Assembly (NCBI RefSeq): GCF_943373825.1
Contig: NZ_CALSBP010000001.1
Location: 1,311,923-1,375,922 of the forward strand
DNA: 64,000 nt
Direction of reading: 5' to 3'
Source: Aquimarina spinulae
GTDB taxonomy: Bacteria > Bacteroidota > Bacteroidia > Flavobacteriales > Flavobacteriaceae
Position 1 is the stretch's first letter; each line of letters starts with the position of its first letter. A model generated the notes under the pieces. The model searched no databases and was not told where the DNA came from. It saw only the letters and a list, made by a program, of their open reading frames with translations. Position numbers and translations under genes: made by a program. Below are positions 45,209-56,662 of this stretch, in pieces.

Positions 45209-48200
45209 ATGTTAGCAACGCAAACTGAAAGATTGAATTTCTCTTCTGTAAAGAATAGACCTGATTATCCTGACTTCCTGGATATTCAGATCAAATCCTT
45301 CCAGGATTTCTTTCAACTAGAAACAAAATCTGAAGAAAGAGGAAACGAAGGTCTATACAACACCTTCATGGAAAACTTCCCGATTACAGATACTCGTAAT
45401 CAATTTGTACTAGAATTTTTAGATTACTTTGTAGACCCTCCAAGATATGATCTGCAGGAGTGTATAGAAAGAGGTCTTACCTATAGTGTACCTTTAAAAG
45501 CCCGTCTAAAACTTTTCTGTACAGACCCAGAACACGAAGATTTTGAGACTATTGTTCAGGATGTGTACTTAGGTACAATTCCTTATATGACACCCAGTGG
45601 TACTTTTTGTATTAATGGGGCAGAGCGAGTAGTCGTATCTCAATTACACCGTTCGCCGGGAGTATTCTTTGGACAATCATTCCATGCCAATGGAACAAAA
45701 TTATATTCTGCAAGAGTAATTCCTTTTAAAGGTTCTTGGATAGAATTTGCTACCGATATCAATAGTGTAATGTACGCTTATATCGATAGAAAGAAAAAAT
45801 TACCGGTAACTACACTTTTCCGTGCAATTGGTTTTGAACGTGATAAAGATATTTTAGAAATATTTGACCTTGCAGAAGAAGTAAAAGTTTCTAAATCCGG
45901 ATTGAAAAAAGTTTTAGGTCGCAAGTTAGCAGCTCGTGTATTGAATACATGGCATGAAGATTTTGTAGATGAAGACACAGGAGAAGTTGTATCTATTGAG
46001 CGTAACGAGATCGTTTTAGATCGTGATACTATCTTAGATAAAGATCATCTTGAAGAGATTATCGAATCTGGAGCAAAAACCATTTTGCTTCATAAAGAAG
46101 ATAATCAAAAAGGAGATTATGCAATTATCCACAATACTTTACAAAAAGATCCTACCAACTCTGAAAAAGAAGCGGTAGAACATATATATCGTCAATTACG
46201 TAATGCAGAACCGCCTGATGAAGAAACTGCAAGAGGTATTATTGACAAGTTATTCTTTTCTGATCAACGTTACAACCTTGGTGAAGTAGGTCGTTATAGA
46301 ATGAATAAGAAATTGGGACTTGATATTGCAATGGATAAGCAAGTGCTTACCAAAGAAGATATTATTACCATTATAAAGTACTTAATAGAATTAATTAATT
46401 CTAAAGCTGAAATTGATGATATCGATCACCTTTCTAACCGTCGTGTTAGAACTGTAGGAGAGCAATTATCACAGCAGTTTGGAGTTGGTCTGGCACGTAT
46501 GGCACGTACCATTCGGGAACGTATGAATGTTAGAGATAATGAGGTTTTTACACCGATTGATTTGATCAATGCTAAAACGTTATCATCTGTAATTAATTCG
46601 TTCTTTGGTACAAACCAGTTATCTCAGTTCATGGATCAAACCAATCCATTAGCAGAAATTACACATAAGCGTAGACTTTCGGCTCTTGGACCTGGAGGTT
46701 TATCACGTGAGCGTGCAGGTTTTGAGGTACGTGATGTACACTATACACATTACGGTCGTCTATGTCCTATTGAAACTCCTGAAGGACCAAATATTGGTCT
46801 GATCTCTTCACTTTCTGTATTTGCAAAAGTGAATTCGATGGGATTCCTTGAAACTCCATATAGAAAAGTGGAAGAAGGAAAGGTTGATCTTTCTGGATAT
46901 ACATACCTAAGTGCAGAAGAGGAAGAAGAAAAATTAATAGCTCAGGCTAATATTCCGTTAAAAGAAGATGGCGCTATAGATTCTGATAAGGTAATTGCAC
47001 GTATGGAAGGTGACTTCCCGGTAATTGACCCAACCAATGTTAATTATGCCGATGTTGCTCCTAATCAGATAGCATCTATTTCTGCATCTTTAATTCCGTT
47101 CTTAGAACATGATGATGCAAACCGTGCATTGATGGGATCAAACATGATGCGTCAGGCAGTACCATTATTAAGAGTTGATGCTCCTATTGTAGGAACAGGA
47201 TTAGAGCGTCAGGTAGCATCAGATTCCAGAGTATTGATTAATGCAGAAGGAGAAGGAGTTGTTGAGTATGTAGATGCACAAAAGATTACCATTAAATACG
47301 ATAGAACCGAAGAGCAAAGAATGGTAAGCTTTGATGACGATTCTAAAACCTATGAATTAATAAAATTCCGTAAAACGAATCAAGGTACTAATATAAACCT
47401 TAAACCCATCGTTAATGTTGGGGATCGTGTTAAAAAAGGTCAGGTATTGTGTCAAGGATATGCTACAGAAAAAGGAGAACTTGCACTAGGTAGAAATATG
47501 AAAGTAGCCTTTATGCCTTGGAAAGGGTATAACTTTGAGGATGCGATTGTGATTTCTGAAAAAGTAGTACGAGAAGATATCTTTACTTCAATCCATATTG
47601 ATGAATATTCTCTTGAGGTTAGAGATACCAAATTAGGTAATGAAGAATTAACTAATGATATTCCTAACGTTTCCGAAGAAGCTACCAAAGATCTTGATGA
47701 AAACGGAATGATCCGTGTTGGTGCAGAAATCAAACCAGGTGATATTCTTATCGGAAAAATTACTCCAAAAGGAGAAAGCGACCCTACTCCAGAAGAGAAA
47801 CTATTAAGAGCAATCTTTGGAGATAAAGCAGGAGATGTTAAAGATGCTTCTTTAAAAGCTTCTCCTTCTTTACATGGTGTGGTAATTGATAAAAAATTAT
47901 TTGCCCGTGCTATAAAAGATAAGAGAAAACGTTCTCAGGATAAAGAAGATATTGAGACTTTAGAAAGATCATACGATACAAAATTCGAATTACTGAAATC
48001 TGAATTGGTAGACAAACTATTTGCTATCGTTGGTGGTAAAACTTCTCAAGGGGTTATGAATGATCTTGGAGAAGAGGTACTTCCTAAAGGTAAAAAGTAT
48101 ACTCAGAAAATGCTTAATAGCGTAGATGATTATGCTCACCTTACTAAAGGAACATGGACTACCGATGATGCTTTAAATAGTATGGTTGCAGATCTTATCC

Positions 48201-49018
48201 ATAATTATAAGATTAAAGAAAATGATTTACAAGGTAATCTTCGAAGAGAGAAATTTACGATCTCTGTAGGAGATGAATTACCTTCTGGAATTATAAAACT
48301 TGCTAAAGTTTATATCGCTAAGAAACGTAAGCTAAAAGTAGGTGATAAGATGGCAGGTCGTCACGGTAACAAAGGTATTGTTGCTCGTATTGTAAGAGAA
48401 GAAGATATGCCATTCTTAGAAGATGGAACACCTGTTGATATCGTATTAAACCCACTTGGGGTACCATCTCGTATGAATATTGGTCAGATTTATGAAACGG
48501 TATTAGGATGGGCCGGACAAAAATTAGGTAGAAAGTATGCTACCCCGATTTTTGATGGAGCGTCTTTAGATCAGATTAATGAATTTACCGATGAAGCAGG
48601 AATTCCAAGATTTGGACATACCTATCTTTATGATGGAGGTACGGGAGATCGTTTCCACCAGCCAGCTACAGTAGGTGTGATTTACATGCTTAAGCTTGGT
48701 CACATGGTAGATGATAAAATGCATGCACGTTCTATTGGGCCTTACTCGTTGATTACTCAACAACCACTTGGTGGTAAGGCTCAATTTGGAGGTCAACGTT
48801 TTGGAGAGATGGAAGTTTGGGCGCTAGAAGCTTATGGTGCTTCTGCAACCTTACGTGAGATATTGACGGTAAAATCTGATGATGTTATAGGAAGAGCTAA
48901 GACATACGAAAGTATTGTTAAAGGTGAGCCTATGCCAGAACCAGGATTACCAGAATCTTTTAATGTATTAATGCACGAATTAAAAGGTCTGGGTCTGGAT
49001 ATCAGATTAGAAGAATAG
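45209..49018 (+). CDS. rpoB: RNA polymerase subunit beta
   Basis: 1,269 residues, from the ATG at 45209 ([20 protein letters not shown]); the TTG one codon earlier is less likely. The rifampicin-binding region reads [20 protein letters not shown] followed by [14 protein letters not shown], with no obvious resistance change (Q, D, H, R and S at the classical sites). Later motifs include [12 protein letters not shown] and [15 protein letters not shown], and [19 protein letters not shown] near the end. Core subunit forming the catalytic pincer with RpoC. Confidence 0.98.
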   Translation: MLATQTERLNFSSVKNRPDYPDFLDIQIKSFQDFFQLETKSEERGNEGLYNTFMENFPITDTRNQFVLEFLDYFVDPPRYDLQECIERGLTYSVPLKARLKLFCTDPEHEDFETIVQDVYLGTIPYMTPSGTFCINGAERVVVSQLHRSPGVFFGQSFHANGTKLYSARVIPFKGSWIEFATDINSVMYAYIDRKKKLPVTTLFRAIGFERDKDILEIFDLAEEVKVSKSGLKKVLGRKLAARVLNTWHEDFVDEDTGEVVSIERNEIVLDRDTILDKDHLEEIIESGAKTILLHKEDNQKGDYAIIHNTLQKDPTNSEKEAVEHIYRQLRNAEPPDEETARGIIDKLFFSDQRYNLGEVGRYRMNKKLGLDIAMDKQVLTKEDIITIIKYLIELINSKAEIDDIDHLSNRRVRTVGEQLSQQFGVGLARMARTIRERMNVRDNEVFTPIDLINAKTLSSVINSFFGTNQLSQFMDQTNPLAEITHKRRLSALGPGGLSRERAGFEVRDVHYTHYGRLCPIETPEGPNIGLISSLSVFAKVNSMGFLETPYRKVEEGKVDLSGYTYLSAEEEEEKLIAQANIPLKEDGAIDSDKVIARMEGDFPVIDPTNVNYADVAPNQIASISASLIPFLEHDDANRALMGSNMMRQAVPLLRVDAPIVGTGLERQVASDSRVLINAEGEGVVEYVDAQKITIKYDRTEEQRMVSFDDDSKTYELIKFRKTNQGTNINLKPIVNVGDRVKKGQVLCQGYATEKGELALGRNMKVAFMPWKGYNFEDAIVISEKVVREDIFTSIHIDEYSLEVRDTKLGNEELTNDIPNVSEEATKDLDENGMIRVGAEIKPGDILIGKITPKGESDPTPEEKLLRAIFGDKAGDVKDASLKASPSLHGVVIDKKLFARAIKDKRKRSQDKEDIETLERSYDTKFELLKSELVDKLFAIVGGKTSQGVMNDLGEEVLPKGKKYTQKMLNSVDDYAHLTKGTWTTDDALNSMVADLIHNYKIKENDLQGNLRREKFTISVGDELPSGIIKLAKVYIAKKRKLKVGDKMAGRHGNKGIVARIVREEDMPFLEDGTPVDIVLNPLGVPSRMNIGQIYETVLGWAGQKLGRKYATPIFDGASLDQINEFTDEAGIPRFGHTYLYDGGTGDRFHQPATVGVIYMLKLGHMVDDKMHARSIGPYSLITQQPLGGKAQFGGQRFGEMEVWALEAYGASATLREILTVKSDDVIGRAKTYESIVKGEPMPEPGLPESFNVLMHELKGLGLDIRLEE

Positions 49019-49027
49019 TAAATGCTA

Positions 49028-49061
49028 ATTCGTACCCTGAGCAAAGTCGAAGGGTACGAAT
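49028..49061 (+). repeat. REP-like hairpin between rpoB and rpoC
   Basis: ATTCGTACCCT (49028-49038) pairs perfectly with AGGGTACGAAT (49051-49061). The loop GAGCAAAGTCGA, with flanks, gives CCCTGAGCAAAGTCGAAGGG. That core closely resembles the short palindromic repeat CCTGAGCGAAGTCGAAGG found scattered in many bacterial genomes. It lies 9 bp after the rpoB stop. Confidence 0.65.
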
Positions 49062-49116
49062 GAAACATAAAACTATTCAATTTTAAATTACAATAATTCT
49101 TTAGCAACCATATATT

Positions 49117-52100
49117 ATGGCAAGAAATAATGATAAGAATACAGTAAAGAGATTTAATAAAATCTCTATAGGTTTAGCATCTCCTGAGTCAATTTTAGCG
49201 GCATCTCAGGGAGAAGTGCTAAAACCCGAAACTATCAATTATCGTACTCACAAACCCGAGCGTGATGGTTTGTTCTGTGAGCGTATTTTTGGACCTGTAA
49301 AGGACTTTGAATGTGCTTGTGGTAAATATAAAAGAATTCGTTACAAAGGTATTGTTTGTGATCGATGTGGAGTAGAGGTTACCGAAAAGAAAGTACGAAG
49401 AGATCGTGTGGGACATATTAACTTAGTTGTTCCTGTGGCACACATTTGGTATTTCCGTTCTTTACCAAATAAAATAGGATATTTATTAGGACTTCCATCT
49501 AAGAAATTAGATATGATTATTTACTACGAACGTTACGTAGTAATTCAACCTGGTATTGCCAAAAATGAAGAAGGTGAAGCTGTTCAGAAAATGGATTTCC
49601 TTACAGAAGAAGAGTATTTAAATATTTTAGATAGCCTTCCTCAGGAAAATTTATATCTTGATGATACAGACCCCAATAAGTTCATCGCAAAGATGGGAGC
49701 AGAGTGCCTTATCGAGATCTTAAGAAGAATTGATCTTGATGCACTATCTTACGAACTAAGACATAAAGCAAATAACGAAACGTCTAAACAACGTAAAACA
49801 GAAGCATTAAAACGTCTTCAGGTTGTTGAGTCTTTCCGTGATGCAAATAAAAATAGAGAAAATAATCCAGAATGGATGGTTCTTAAAGTTGTACCGGTAA
49901 TTCCACCAGAATTACGTCCTTTAGTACCGCTTGATGGAGGTCGTTTTGCAACTTCAGATTTAAATGATCTGTACCGTCGTGTGATTATCCGTAATAATCG
50001 ATTGAAGCGTTTAATGGAAATCAAAGCTCCAGAAGTTATTTTACGTAACGAAAAGCGTATGCTTCAGGAGTCTGTAGATTCATTATTTGATAATACACGT
50101 AAGGCTTCTGCAGTTAAAACAGATTCTAACAGACCATTAAAATCATTATCTGATTCTTTAAAAGGTAAGCAAGGACGTTTCCGTCAGAACTTACTTGGTA
50201 AACGTGTGGATTATTCAGCACGTTCTGTGATTGTTGTAGGACCAGAATTGAAATTATTCGAATGTGGTCTTCCAAAGAATATGGCTGCAGAACTTTATAA
50301 ACCATTTGTAATCAGAAAACTGATCGAACGTGGTATTGTAAAGACAGTAAAATCTGCAAAGAAAATTATAGATAGAAAAGAGCCTGTAGTTTGGGATATC
50401 TTAGAGAATGTCTTAAAAGGACATCCGGTATTACTAAACCGTGCTCCTACGCTTCACCGTCTGGGTATACAGGCATTTCAGCCTAAACTTATTGAAGGTA
50501 AAGCGATACAGTTACACCCATTGGTTTGTACTGCATTTAATGCCGATTTTGATGGAGATCAAATGGCAGTACACTTACCATTAGGACCAGAAGCAATTTT
50601 AGAATCTCAGTTGTTGATGTTAGCATCACACAACATTCTTAACCCTGCTAATGGATCACCAGTAACAGTTCCTTCTCAGGATATGGTCTTGGGTCTTTAT
50701 TATATGACTAAGTCTCGTAGATCTACTCCAGAATTAGAAATAAAAGGAGAAGACTTAACGTTCTACTCTCCAGAAGAAGTAGTTATAGCGTATAATGAAA
50801 AGAGATTAGATATTAATGCTAATATCAAAGTTAGAACTCAAGATATTGAAGAAGGAGAATTAGTAACTAAAATAATAGAAACTACTACAGGTAGAGTTTT
50901 ATTTAATGAGAAAGTTCCTGAAAAAGCAGGATATATTAATGAAGTATTGACGAAAAAATCACTTCGAGATATTATCGGAGGTATTTTGAAAGTAACAAGT
51001 GTTCCTGAAACAGCAGAATTCTTGGATGAAATCAAAACATTAGGATATAATTTTGCATTCCAGGGAGGATTATCATTCAGTTTAGGAGATATTATTATTC
51101 CTAAAGAGAAACATACCATGATTGCTGATGCAAATTCACAGGTAGACAATATTGTAGCAAACTATAATATGGGTCTTATTACCAATAATGAGCGTTATAA
51201 TCAGGTAATTGATATCTGGACATCTACAAATGCTGAGTTGACAGAGTTGTCTATGAAGCGTATTCGTGAAGATCAACAGGGATTCAATTCGGTATATATG
51301 ATGCTTGACTCTGGAGCAAGGGGATCTAAAGAACAGATTCGTCAGTTAACCGGAATGCGTGGATTGATGGCAAAACCGAAGAAAGCGAGTTCTGCTGGTG
51401 GAGAAATTATCGAAAACCCAATTCTTTCTAACTTTAAAGAAGGACTTTCTATTCTTGAGTACTTTATTTCTACTCACGGTGCTCGTAAAGGTCTTGCAGA
51501 TACCGCTCTTAAAACTGCGGATGCTGGATACCTTACACGTCGTTTGGTAGATGTTGCTCAGGATGTTATTGTTAATATAGAAGATTGTGGTACTCTTAGA
51601 GGTGTAGAGGTAACTCCGTTAAAGAAAAATGAAGAAATTATAGAAGGGCTTGCTGCTAGAATAGTGGGTAGAACTTCATTGCAAGATGTTATTGATCCAT
51701 TAACTCAAGAAGTATTAGCAGAAGCTGGTGTAGAAATTAATGATGAAGTTGCTAAGATTATTGAGAATTCTCCTGTAGAATCTGTAGAAGTTCGTTCTGC
51801 GCTTACTTGTGAAGCAAAGAAAGGAATCTGTGTAAAATGTTATGGTCGTAACCTTGCTACTGGTAAAACAGTACAGCGTGGTGAAGCCGTTGGTGTTGTA
51901 GCTGCTCAATCTATTGGAGAGCCTGGTACACAGCTTACATTACGTACATTCCACGTAGGAGGTATTGCAGGTAACATTTCTGAAGAAAACCAATTAAGAT
52001 CTAAGTTTGCCGGTAAAGCGGAAATAGAAGAACTTAAAACCGTTAAAGGAGAAGATGGAGAAGGTAATGAGATCGATGTAGTAATTTCTCGTACGTCAGA

Positions 52101-53415
52101 AGTTAAGATTATTGATCCAAAAACTAAGATTGTTTTAAGTACAAACTTAATTCCTTATGGTTCTCAATTATTTATCCAGGATGGAGATAAAATAGATAAA
52201 GATCATGTAATCTGTCAGTGGGATCCATATAATGGAGTAATTATCTCTGAATTTGCAGGTAAAGTAAGATATGAAAATATTGAGCAAGGTATTACCTATC
52301 AAGTAGAGATTGATGAGCAAACTGGTTTCCAGGAAAAAGTAATTTCTGAATCTCGTGATAAGAAAAAGATACCAACACTACATGTATTAGGAAAAGGAGA
52401 TGAAGTGTTACGTTCTTATAACTTACCTGTTGGAGCCCACCTTATGGTAGACGATAATGATAAGATTAAGGTAGGTAAAATCCTGGTTAAGATCCCTCGT
52501 AAATCTGCCAAAGCTGGTGATATTACAGGAGGTCTTCCAAGAGTAACAGAATTATTCGAAGCACGTAATCCTTCTAACCCTGCTGTGGTTAGTGAGATTG
52601 ATGGTGTAGTATCATTTGGAAAAATCAAACGTGGTAATCGAGAGATTATCGTAGAATCCAGAATAGGAGAAATTAAAAAGTATCTTGTAAAACTTTCTAA
52701 TCAAATTCTTGTTCAGGAAAATGATTATGTTCGTGCAGGAATGCCATTATCAGATGGATCTACCACACCAGAAGATATTCTTAAAATCAAAGGCCCTTCT
52801 GCAGTACAGCAGTATTTGGTTAATGAAGTACAAGAAGTATATCGATTACAAGGTGTAAAAATTAATGATAAGCATTTTGAAGTGGTAGTACGTCAAATGA
52901 TGCGTAAAGTAAGAATCCAGGATCCGGGAGATACTATTTTCCTTGAGAATCAGCTAGTACACAAATCTGATTTTATCGAAGAAAATGATCAGATTTTCGG
53001 AATGAAGGTTGTTGAAGATTCGGGAGATAGTGAAAACCTTAAAGAAGGACAGATTATTTCTCCTCGTGATTTAAGAGATGAAAATTCTGCTTTGCGTAGA
53101 GATGATAAAAACTTAGTTACTGCAAGAGACGTTTCTCCTGCTACAGCGACTCCAATACTGCAAGGTATTACAAGAGCTTCGCTACAAACCAAGTCATTTA
53201 TCTCTGCAGCGTCATTCCAGGAAACAACAAAAGTGTTAAACGAAGCTGCGGTAAGCGGTAAAATTGATAGCCTTGAAGGTCTTAAAGAAAATGTGATTGT
53301 TGGACATAGAATACCAGCAGGAACAGGAATGAGAGACTATGAAAGTATCATTGTTGGTTCAAACGAAGAGTTTGAAGAACGAATGGAACAGCGACAAGAA
53401 GTTAATTATAACTAA
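49117..53415 (+). CDS. rpoC: RNA polymerase subunit beta'
   Basis: 1,432 residues. N-terminal zinc site ([20 protein letters not shown]), catalytic Mg2+ loop [12 protein letters not shown], second zinc site with [15 protein letters not shown], and the bridge/trigger-helix region ([20 protein letters not shown]). Ends with [18 protein letters not shown]. Together with RpoB it forms the active centre. Followed by a strong terminator at 53423-53452. Confidence 0.98.
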   Translation: MARNNDKNTVKRFNKISIGLASPESILAASQGEVLKPETINYRTHKPERDGLFCERIFGPVKDFECACGKYKRIRYKGIVCDRCGVEVTEKKVRRDRVGHINLVVPVAHIWYFRSLPNKIGYLLGLPSKKLDMIIYYERYVVIQPGIAKNEEGEAVQKMDFLTEEEYLNILDSLPQENLYLDDTDPNKFIAKMGAECLIEILRRIDLDALSYELRHKANNETSKQRKTEALKRLQVVESFRDANKNRENNPEWMVLKVVPVIPPELRPLVPLDGGRFATSDLNDLYRRVIIRNNRLKRLMEIKAPEVILRNEKRMLQESVDSLFDNTRKASAVKTDSNRPLKSLSDSLKGKQGRFRQNLLGKRVDYSARSVIVVGPELKLFECGLPKNMAAELYKPFVIRKLIERGIVKTVKSAKKIIDRKEPVVWDILENVLKGHPVLLNRAPTLHRLGIQAFQPKLIEGKAIQLHPLVCTAFNADFDGDQMAVHLPLGPEAILESQLLMLASHNILNPANGSPVTVPSQDMVLGLYYMTKSRRSTPELEIKGEDLTFYSPEEVVIAYNEKRLDINANIKVRTQDIEEGELVTKIIETTTGRVLFNEKVPEKAGYINEVLTKKSLRDIIGGILKVTSVPETAEFLDEIKTLGYNFAFQGGLSFSLGDIIIPKEKHTMIADANSQVDNIVANYNMGLITNNERYNQVIDIWTSTNAELTELSMKRIREDQQGFNSVYMMLDSGARGSKEQIRQLTGMRGLMAKPKKASSAGGEIIENPILSNFKEGLSILEYFISTHGARKGLADTALKTADAGYLTRRLVDVAQDVIVNIEDCGTLRGVEVTPLKKNEEIIEGLAARIVGRTSLQDVIDPLTQEVLAEAGVEINDEVAKIIENSPVESVEVRSALTCEAKKGICVKCYGRNLATGKTVQRGEAVGVVAAQSIGEPGTQLTLRTFHVGGIAGNISEENQLRSKFAGKAEIEELKTVKGEDGEGNEIDVVISRTSEVKIIDPKTKIVLSTNLIPYGSQLFIQDGDKIDKDHVICQWDPYNGVIISEFAGKVRYENIEQGITYQVEIDEQTGFQEKVISESRDKKKIPTLHVLGKGDEVLRSYNLPVGAHLMVDDNDKIKVGKILVKIPRKSAKAGDITGGLPRVTELFEARNPSNPAVVSEIDGVVSFGKIKRGNREIIVESRIGEIKKYLVKLSNQILVQENDYVRAGMPLSDGSTTPEDILKIKGPSAVQQYLVNEVQEVYRLQGVKINDKHFEVVVRQMMRKVRIQDPGDTIFLENQLVHKSDFIEENDQIFGMKVVEDSGDSENLKEGQIISPRDLRDENSALRRDDKNLVTARDVSPATATPILQGITRASLQTKSFISAASFQETTKVLNEAAVSGKIDSLEGLKENVIVGHRIPAGTGMRDYESIIVGSNEEFEERMEQRQEVNYN

Positions 53416-53422
53416 TATAAAT

Positions 53423-53452
53423 AGCCTGCCTTTTTAGGCAGGCTTTTTTTTG
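53423..53452 (+). terminator. Terminator after rpoC
   Basis: AGCCTGCC pairs with GGCAGGCT around TTTTTA and runs into an eight-T tract. End of the tuf-rpoC transcription unit. Confidence 0.9.
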
Positions 53453-53480
53453 ATCAAACGATTCTAAAATAAAATTAGAT

Positions 53481-53795
53481 ATGGCAGATAATAAAAATCA
53501 GAAACAAAACCAATTGAATATAGAACTAGATGAAGATGTTGCAGATGGGACATATAGTAACCTTGCAATTATTAATCATTCTGTTTCAGAATTTGTAGTT
53601 GATTTTGTAAACATTATGCCGGGTAGACCGAAAAGTAAGGTGAAAAGTAGAATTATTCTAACTCCACAGCATGCCAAAAGATTATTAAAAGCTCTTAGTG
53701 ACAATGTAAATCGATTTGAAGCTGCTCATGGAGAAATTAAAGATTATGAACAAACACCAATCCCTATGAATTTCGGCCCTACGGGAGAGGCTTAG
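53481..53795 (+). CDS. DUF3467 family protein
   Basis: 104 residues. Matches the small DUF3467 family: QLNIELDEDVADGTYSNLAI, FVVDFVNIMPGRPKSKVKSR, IILTPQHAKRLLKALSDNV. It commonly follows rpoC in Bacteroidota. Function unknown; no signal peptide, so cytoplasmic. Its start is 28 bp after the rpoC terminator, and a second terminator follows its stop. Confidence 0.88.
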   Translation: MADNKNQKQNQLNIELDEDVADGTYSNLAIINHSVSEFVVDFVNIMPGRPKSKVKSRIILTPQHAKRLLKALSDNVNRFEAAHGEIKDYEQTPIPMNFGPTGEA

Positions 53796-53812
53796 ATAAG
53801 AAATATAATAAT

Positions 53813-53865
53813 AAAAAACCGACCTAAGTACCATATTTATGTAGTACTTAGGTCGGTTTTTTTAT
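53813..53865 (+). terminator. Terminator after the DUF3467 gene
   Basis: CCGACCTAAGTAC (53819-53831) pairs with GTACTTAGGTCGG (53844-53856). A-rich on the left and T-rich on the right, so it could end transcription from either side. Confidence 0.9.
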
Positions 53866-54364
53866 TATACAAGTTTTAGGTTTCTTCATCTAAATAAAAA
53901 TAAATGTAACACTTACATAAAGTATTGGATGCTAGTAAGGTTCTGGTTATTTTTTTTGCTATTCTAGCAAAATAGAGATCATTTCCATTTTAAATATCAT
54001 ATCTATAGATAGTAGAGTTTTAAAGAACTGATACATAAACTTATATGAGCCTAAAATATATAAAATAACTATTGGCAGTTATATTTTTGCGGTAAAACAG
54101 TAATTGACTTAAAGAAAAATCTGCTAAATTTACAAAAGAGATATCTAAAATAAATCTTAAAATAGAAGCTAAAAGGTTTATTATAGAGCTCATTACTCAC
54201 ATTTGTCAAATAAATTTATATAGTTCACGAGTAATTAAAAGTGTTTTAGAAGAATTTATAACAATTCTTGATTTGATTTACCCTGATCGAATGTATTAAT
54301 CAATTTATAACCCTAAAAATTGATTGGTATGATAAAAGAAACACATATATGGTGATCATAAAAT
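53866..54364. other. Intergenic region before the polysaccharide cluster
   Basis: About 500 bp without a confident gene. A plus-strand frame of 63 codons at 54108-54299 (ending EEFITILDLIYPDRMY) has codon-like composition but no ATG, GTG or TTG start after the preceding stop, so it may be a gene remnant. The promoter of the cluster should lie in the last 60 bp; no clear TAnnTTTG is seen there. Confidence 0.5.
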
Positions 54365-54937
54365 ATGATTTTGACACGACTTCTGTTGCTAGTCTTATTT
54401 GTTATTAATATATCTTTTGCTTATGCACAAGAAGATAGTCCTTGGGTAGTAGGCTTAGGGCTAAATGTTGTTGACAATTCTGGAAGTCGTTTTGATGAAT
54501 TACTCAATATTGAAGATAATTGGAATCTATCGCGCCTATTAAAAGTTACGGTAGAAAAAAGATTCAAATATGATTATGGAGTTGAGCTATCAACATCAAT
54601 CAATCAATTTAAAAGAGGTAAAAAAATAAATAGCGTTTTTAGTGTAGAAACTATCAATTATTTTGCAATTGACCTAATGGCTAAAAATTATACCTCTAAC
54701 TATTGGAACGATCCTAGACATGCGGGATATACTGGGTATTTGATAGGAGGATGGGGAGGAAATTTTTTTAATGAAGTTGTTAATAATACAATAAATATTG
54801 GCCTGGGATTAAACATTAGACTTGGGGTATATATGTGGCTTAATTTTCAAACATTAGGAAAATTCTCTATAGATAATAATTCCCCGGGAAATGCAAATCA
54901 TTTGCAACATTCTATTTCGGTTGTAATGTGGTTATAA
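54365..54937 (+). CDS. Small secreted outer-membrane beta-barrel-like protein
   Basis: 190 residues. Signal peptide ending SFAYAQ. The mature part has alternating strands typical of small outer-membrane barrels: PWVVGLGLNVVDNSGSRF, LKVTVEKRFKYDYGVELSTS, TINIGLGLNIRLGVYMWLNF, with a terminal aromatic strand ISVVMWL. I do not know its function. It sits 28 bp before the WbpD-like gene and is the first gene of the polysaccharide cluster, so a link with surface polysaccharide export is possible. Confidence 0.75.
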   Translation: MILTRLLLLVLFVINISFAYAQEDSPWVVGLGLNVVDNSGSRFDELLNIEDNWNLSRLLKVTVEKRFKYDYGVELSTSINQFKRGKKINSVFSVETINYFAIDLMAKNYTSNYWNDPRHAGYTGYLIGGWGGNFFNEVVNNTINIGLGLNIRLGVYMWLNFQTLGKFSIDNNSPGNANHLQHSISVVMWL

Positions 54938-54965
54938 ATGAGTTGATATAATTAAAATATAGTAT

Positions 54966-55562
54966 ATGAAACCAAACTATTATGTACACGAAACTGCTGT
55001 AATAGATCATGGATGCGATATTGGTAAGGATACCAAAATATGGCATTTTTCTCATATTATGACCGATTGTAATATAGGTAAACATTGCAATATTGGTCAA
55101 AACGTAGTGATTTCTCCACAAGTTATTATAGGAGATAATGTGAAAATACAGAATAATGTATCTGTATATACAGGTGTTACTTGTGAAGATGATGTGTTTC
55201 TGGGGCCATCTTGTGTATTCACCAACGTTGTAAACCCAAGAAGTGGAGTAAATAGAAGAGGGCAATATAGCAAAACAAACGTAGGTAAAGGAGCAACGAT
55301 CGGTGCAAATGCAACCATAGTTTGTGGTCATGATATTGGCGCATATGCTTTTATCGGTGCAGGAGCCGTTGTAACCAAGAATATAAAACCATATGCACTT
55401 GTGGTAGGAAATCCAGCTAAACAAATTGGCTGGATGAGCGAGTATGGTCATCGTTTAGAGTTCGATAAAGAAGACATTGCTATTTGCCCCGAAAGCAATG
55501 AAATCTATAAATTAGATAATCAACAAGTTTTTAAAACACAACCTGTCAAAAAGGAATTTTGA
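54966..55562 (+). CDS. WbpD/WlbB-like UDP-sugar N-acetyltransferase
   Basis: 198 residues. Left-handed beta-helix of hexapeptide repeats (CDIGKDTKIWHFSHIMTDCN, VIIGDNVKIQNNVSVYTGVT, IGANATIVCGHDIGAYAFIG) and the family end VVGNPAKQIGWMSEYGHRL. In Pseudomonas and Bordetella, WbpD/WlbB acetylates the 3-amino group of UDP-GlcNAc3NA on the way to UDP-ManNAc3NAcA. The WbpB-like dehydrogenase is next door, but the aminotransferase and epimerase of that path are not in this window. Confidence 0.88.
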   Translation: MKPNYYVHETAVIDHGCDIGKDTKIWHFSHIMTDCNIGKHCNIGQNVVISPQVIIGDNVKIQNNVSVYTGVTCEDDVFLGPSCVFTNVVNPRSGVNRRGQYSKTNVGKGATIGANATIVCGHDIGAYAFIGAGAVVTKNIKPYALVVGNPAKQIGWMSEYGHRLEFDKEDIAICPESNEIYKLDNQQVFKTQPVKKEF

Positions 55563-55632
55563 TTCCTACTGTACCCCTATTCTGTACTATCAGATACATG
55601 ATTAAATATCTTAAAGTGTAATTAAAAAAGAC

Positions 55633-56604
55633 ATGATGATGAAAAAAAACTTTGCATTGATTGGCGCAGCAGGTTATGTGGCTCCAAAACACCTTAAAGC
55701 TATTAAAGAAACAGATAATAACCTTCTGGCTGCACTAGATAAATTTGATAGTGTAGGAGTATTAGATAGTTATTTCCCAGATACCGATTTTTTTGTAGAA
55801 TTTGAACGTTTCGACAGACACCTCGAAAAACTTAAAAGAAGAAAAGGAATTATATTAGATTATGTAAGTATTTGTACACCAAACTATTTACATGACGCCC
55901 ATATAAGAATGGCACTTCGCAGAGGAGCCAATGCAATCTGCGAAAAACCTCTTGTTTTAAATCCTTGGAATATAGAGCCTCTCATTGAAATTGAGGCAGA
56001 ATGTGAGAGAAAAGTAAATACAATCTTGCAGTTGCGATTACACCATAGTATAGTAGCTCTTAAAAAAATGGTCGATGAAGGACCCAAAGATAAAATATAT
56101 GATATAGACCTTACCTACCTTACCTCTAGAGGTAGTTGGTATAATAGCTCCTGGAAAGGAGAAATCGGTAAATCAGGAGGAATAGCAACTAATATAGGAG
56201 TTCATTTTTTTGATATGCTACTTTGGATATTTGGAGGAGCAACAGAGAACATTGTACATAAACATGATCTTTATAATGCCTCTGGATATTTAGAACTAGA
56301 AAAAGCACGTGTAAGATGGTTTCTATCTATAGATTATGAAAATATACCTGAGTCTGTTAAAATGAAAAACCAAAGAACATATCGTTCTATCCTCGTTGAT
56401 GGAAAAGAAATTGAGTTTAGCTCTGGCTTTACAGAATTACATACCAAAAGTTATATAGAAATTCTAAAAAATAATGGCTTTGGATTGGTCGATGCAAAAC
56501 CGTCTATACAATTAGTACAAGATATTAGAAACACAGAATTAAGCCCGTTAAGAGGAGAATATCACCCTTTTCTAAACAGGTCGAAAAAAGTACAGTATAC
56601 CTAA
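55633..56604 (+). CDS. WbpB/WlbA-like sugar oxidoreductase (Gfo/Idh/MocA family)
   Basis: 323 residues. Rossmann N-terminus (NFALIGAAGYVAPKHLKAIK) and EKPL motif (GANAICEKPLVLNPWNIEPL), then a C-terminal substrate domain with GGIATNIGVHFFDMLLWIFG. Close to WbpB/WlbA, which oxidises UDP-GlcNAcA at C3 with NAD+ to prepare for transamination. Beside the WbpD-like acetyltransferase, it implies a di-N-acetylated uronic acid in the polymer. Confidence 0.88.
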   Translation: MMMKKNFALIGAAGYVAPKHLKAIKETDNNLLAALDKFDSVGVLDSYFPDTDFFVEFERFDRHLEKLKRRKGIILDYVSICTPNYLHDAHIRMALRRGANAICEKPLVLNPWNIEPLIEIEAECERKVNTILQLRLHHSIVALKKMVDEGPKDKIYDIDLTYLTSRGSWYNSSWKGEIGKSGGIATNIGVHFFDMLLWIFGGATENIVHKHDLYNASGYLELEKARVRWFLSIDYENIPESVKMKNQRTYRSILVDGKEIEFSSGFTELHTKSYIEILKNNGFGLVDAKPSIQLVQDIRNTELSPLRGEYHPFLNRSKKVQYT

Positions 56605-56662
56605 TTTTTCAGTACAAGATTTGGCTTTAAAATTTGGTTACTTTAAATAAAAACAACTACTC

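Noticed and set aside
54912..55451. 179-codon minus-strand frame over the WbpD-like gene
   Set aside because: Antisense of a hexapeptide-repeat gene, whose periodic codons produce long antisense frames; the Cys/Tyr/Ile-rich product has no recognisable features.
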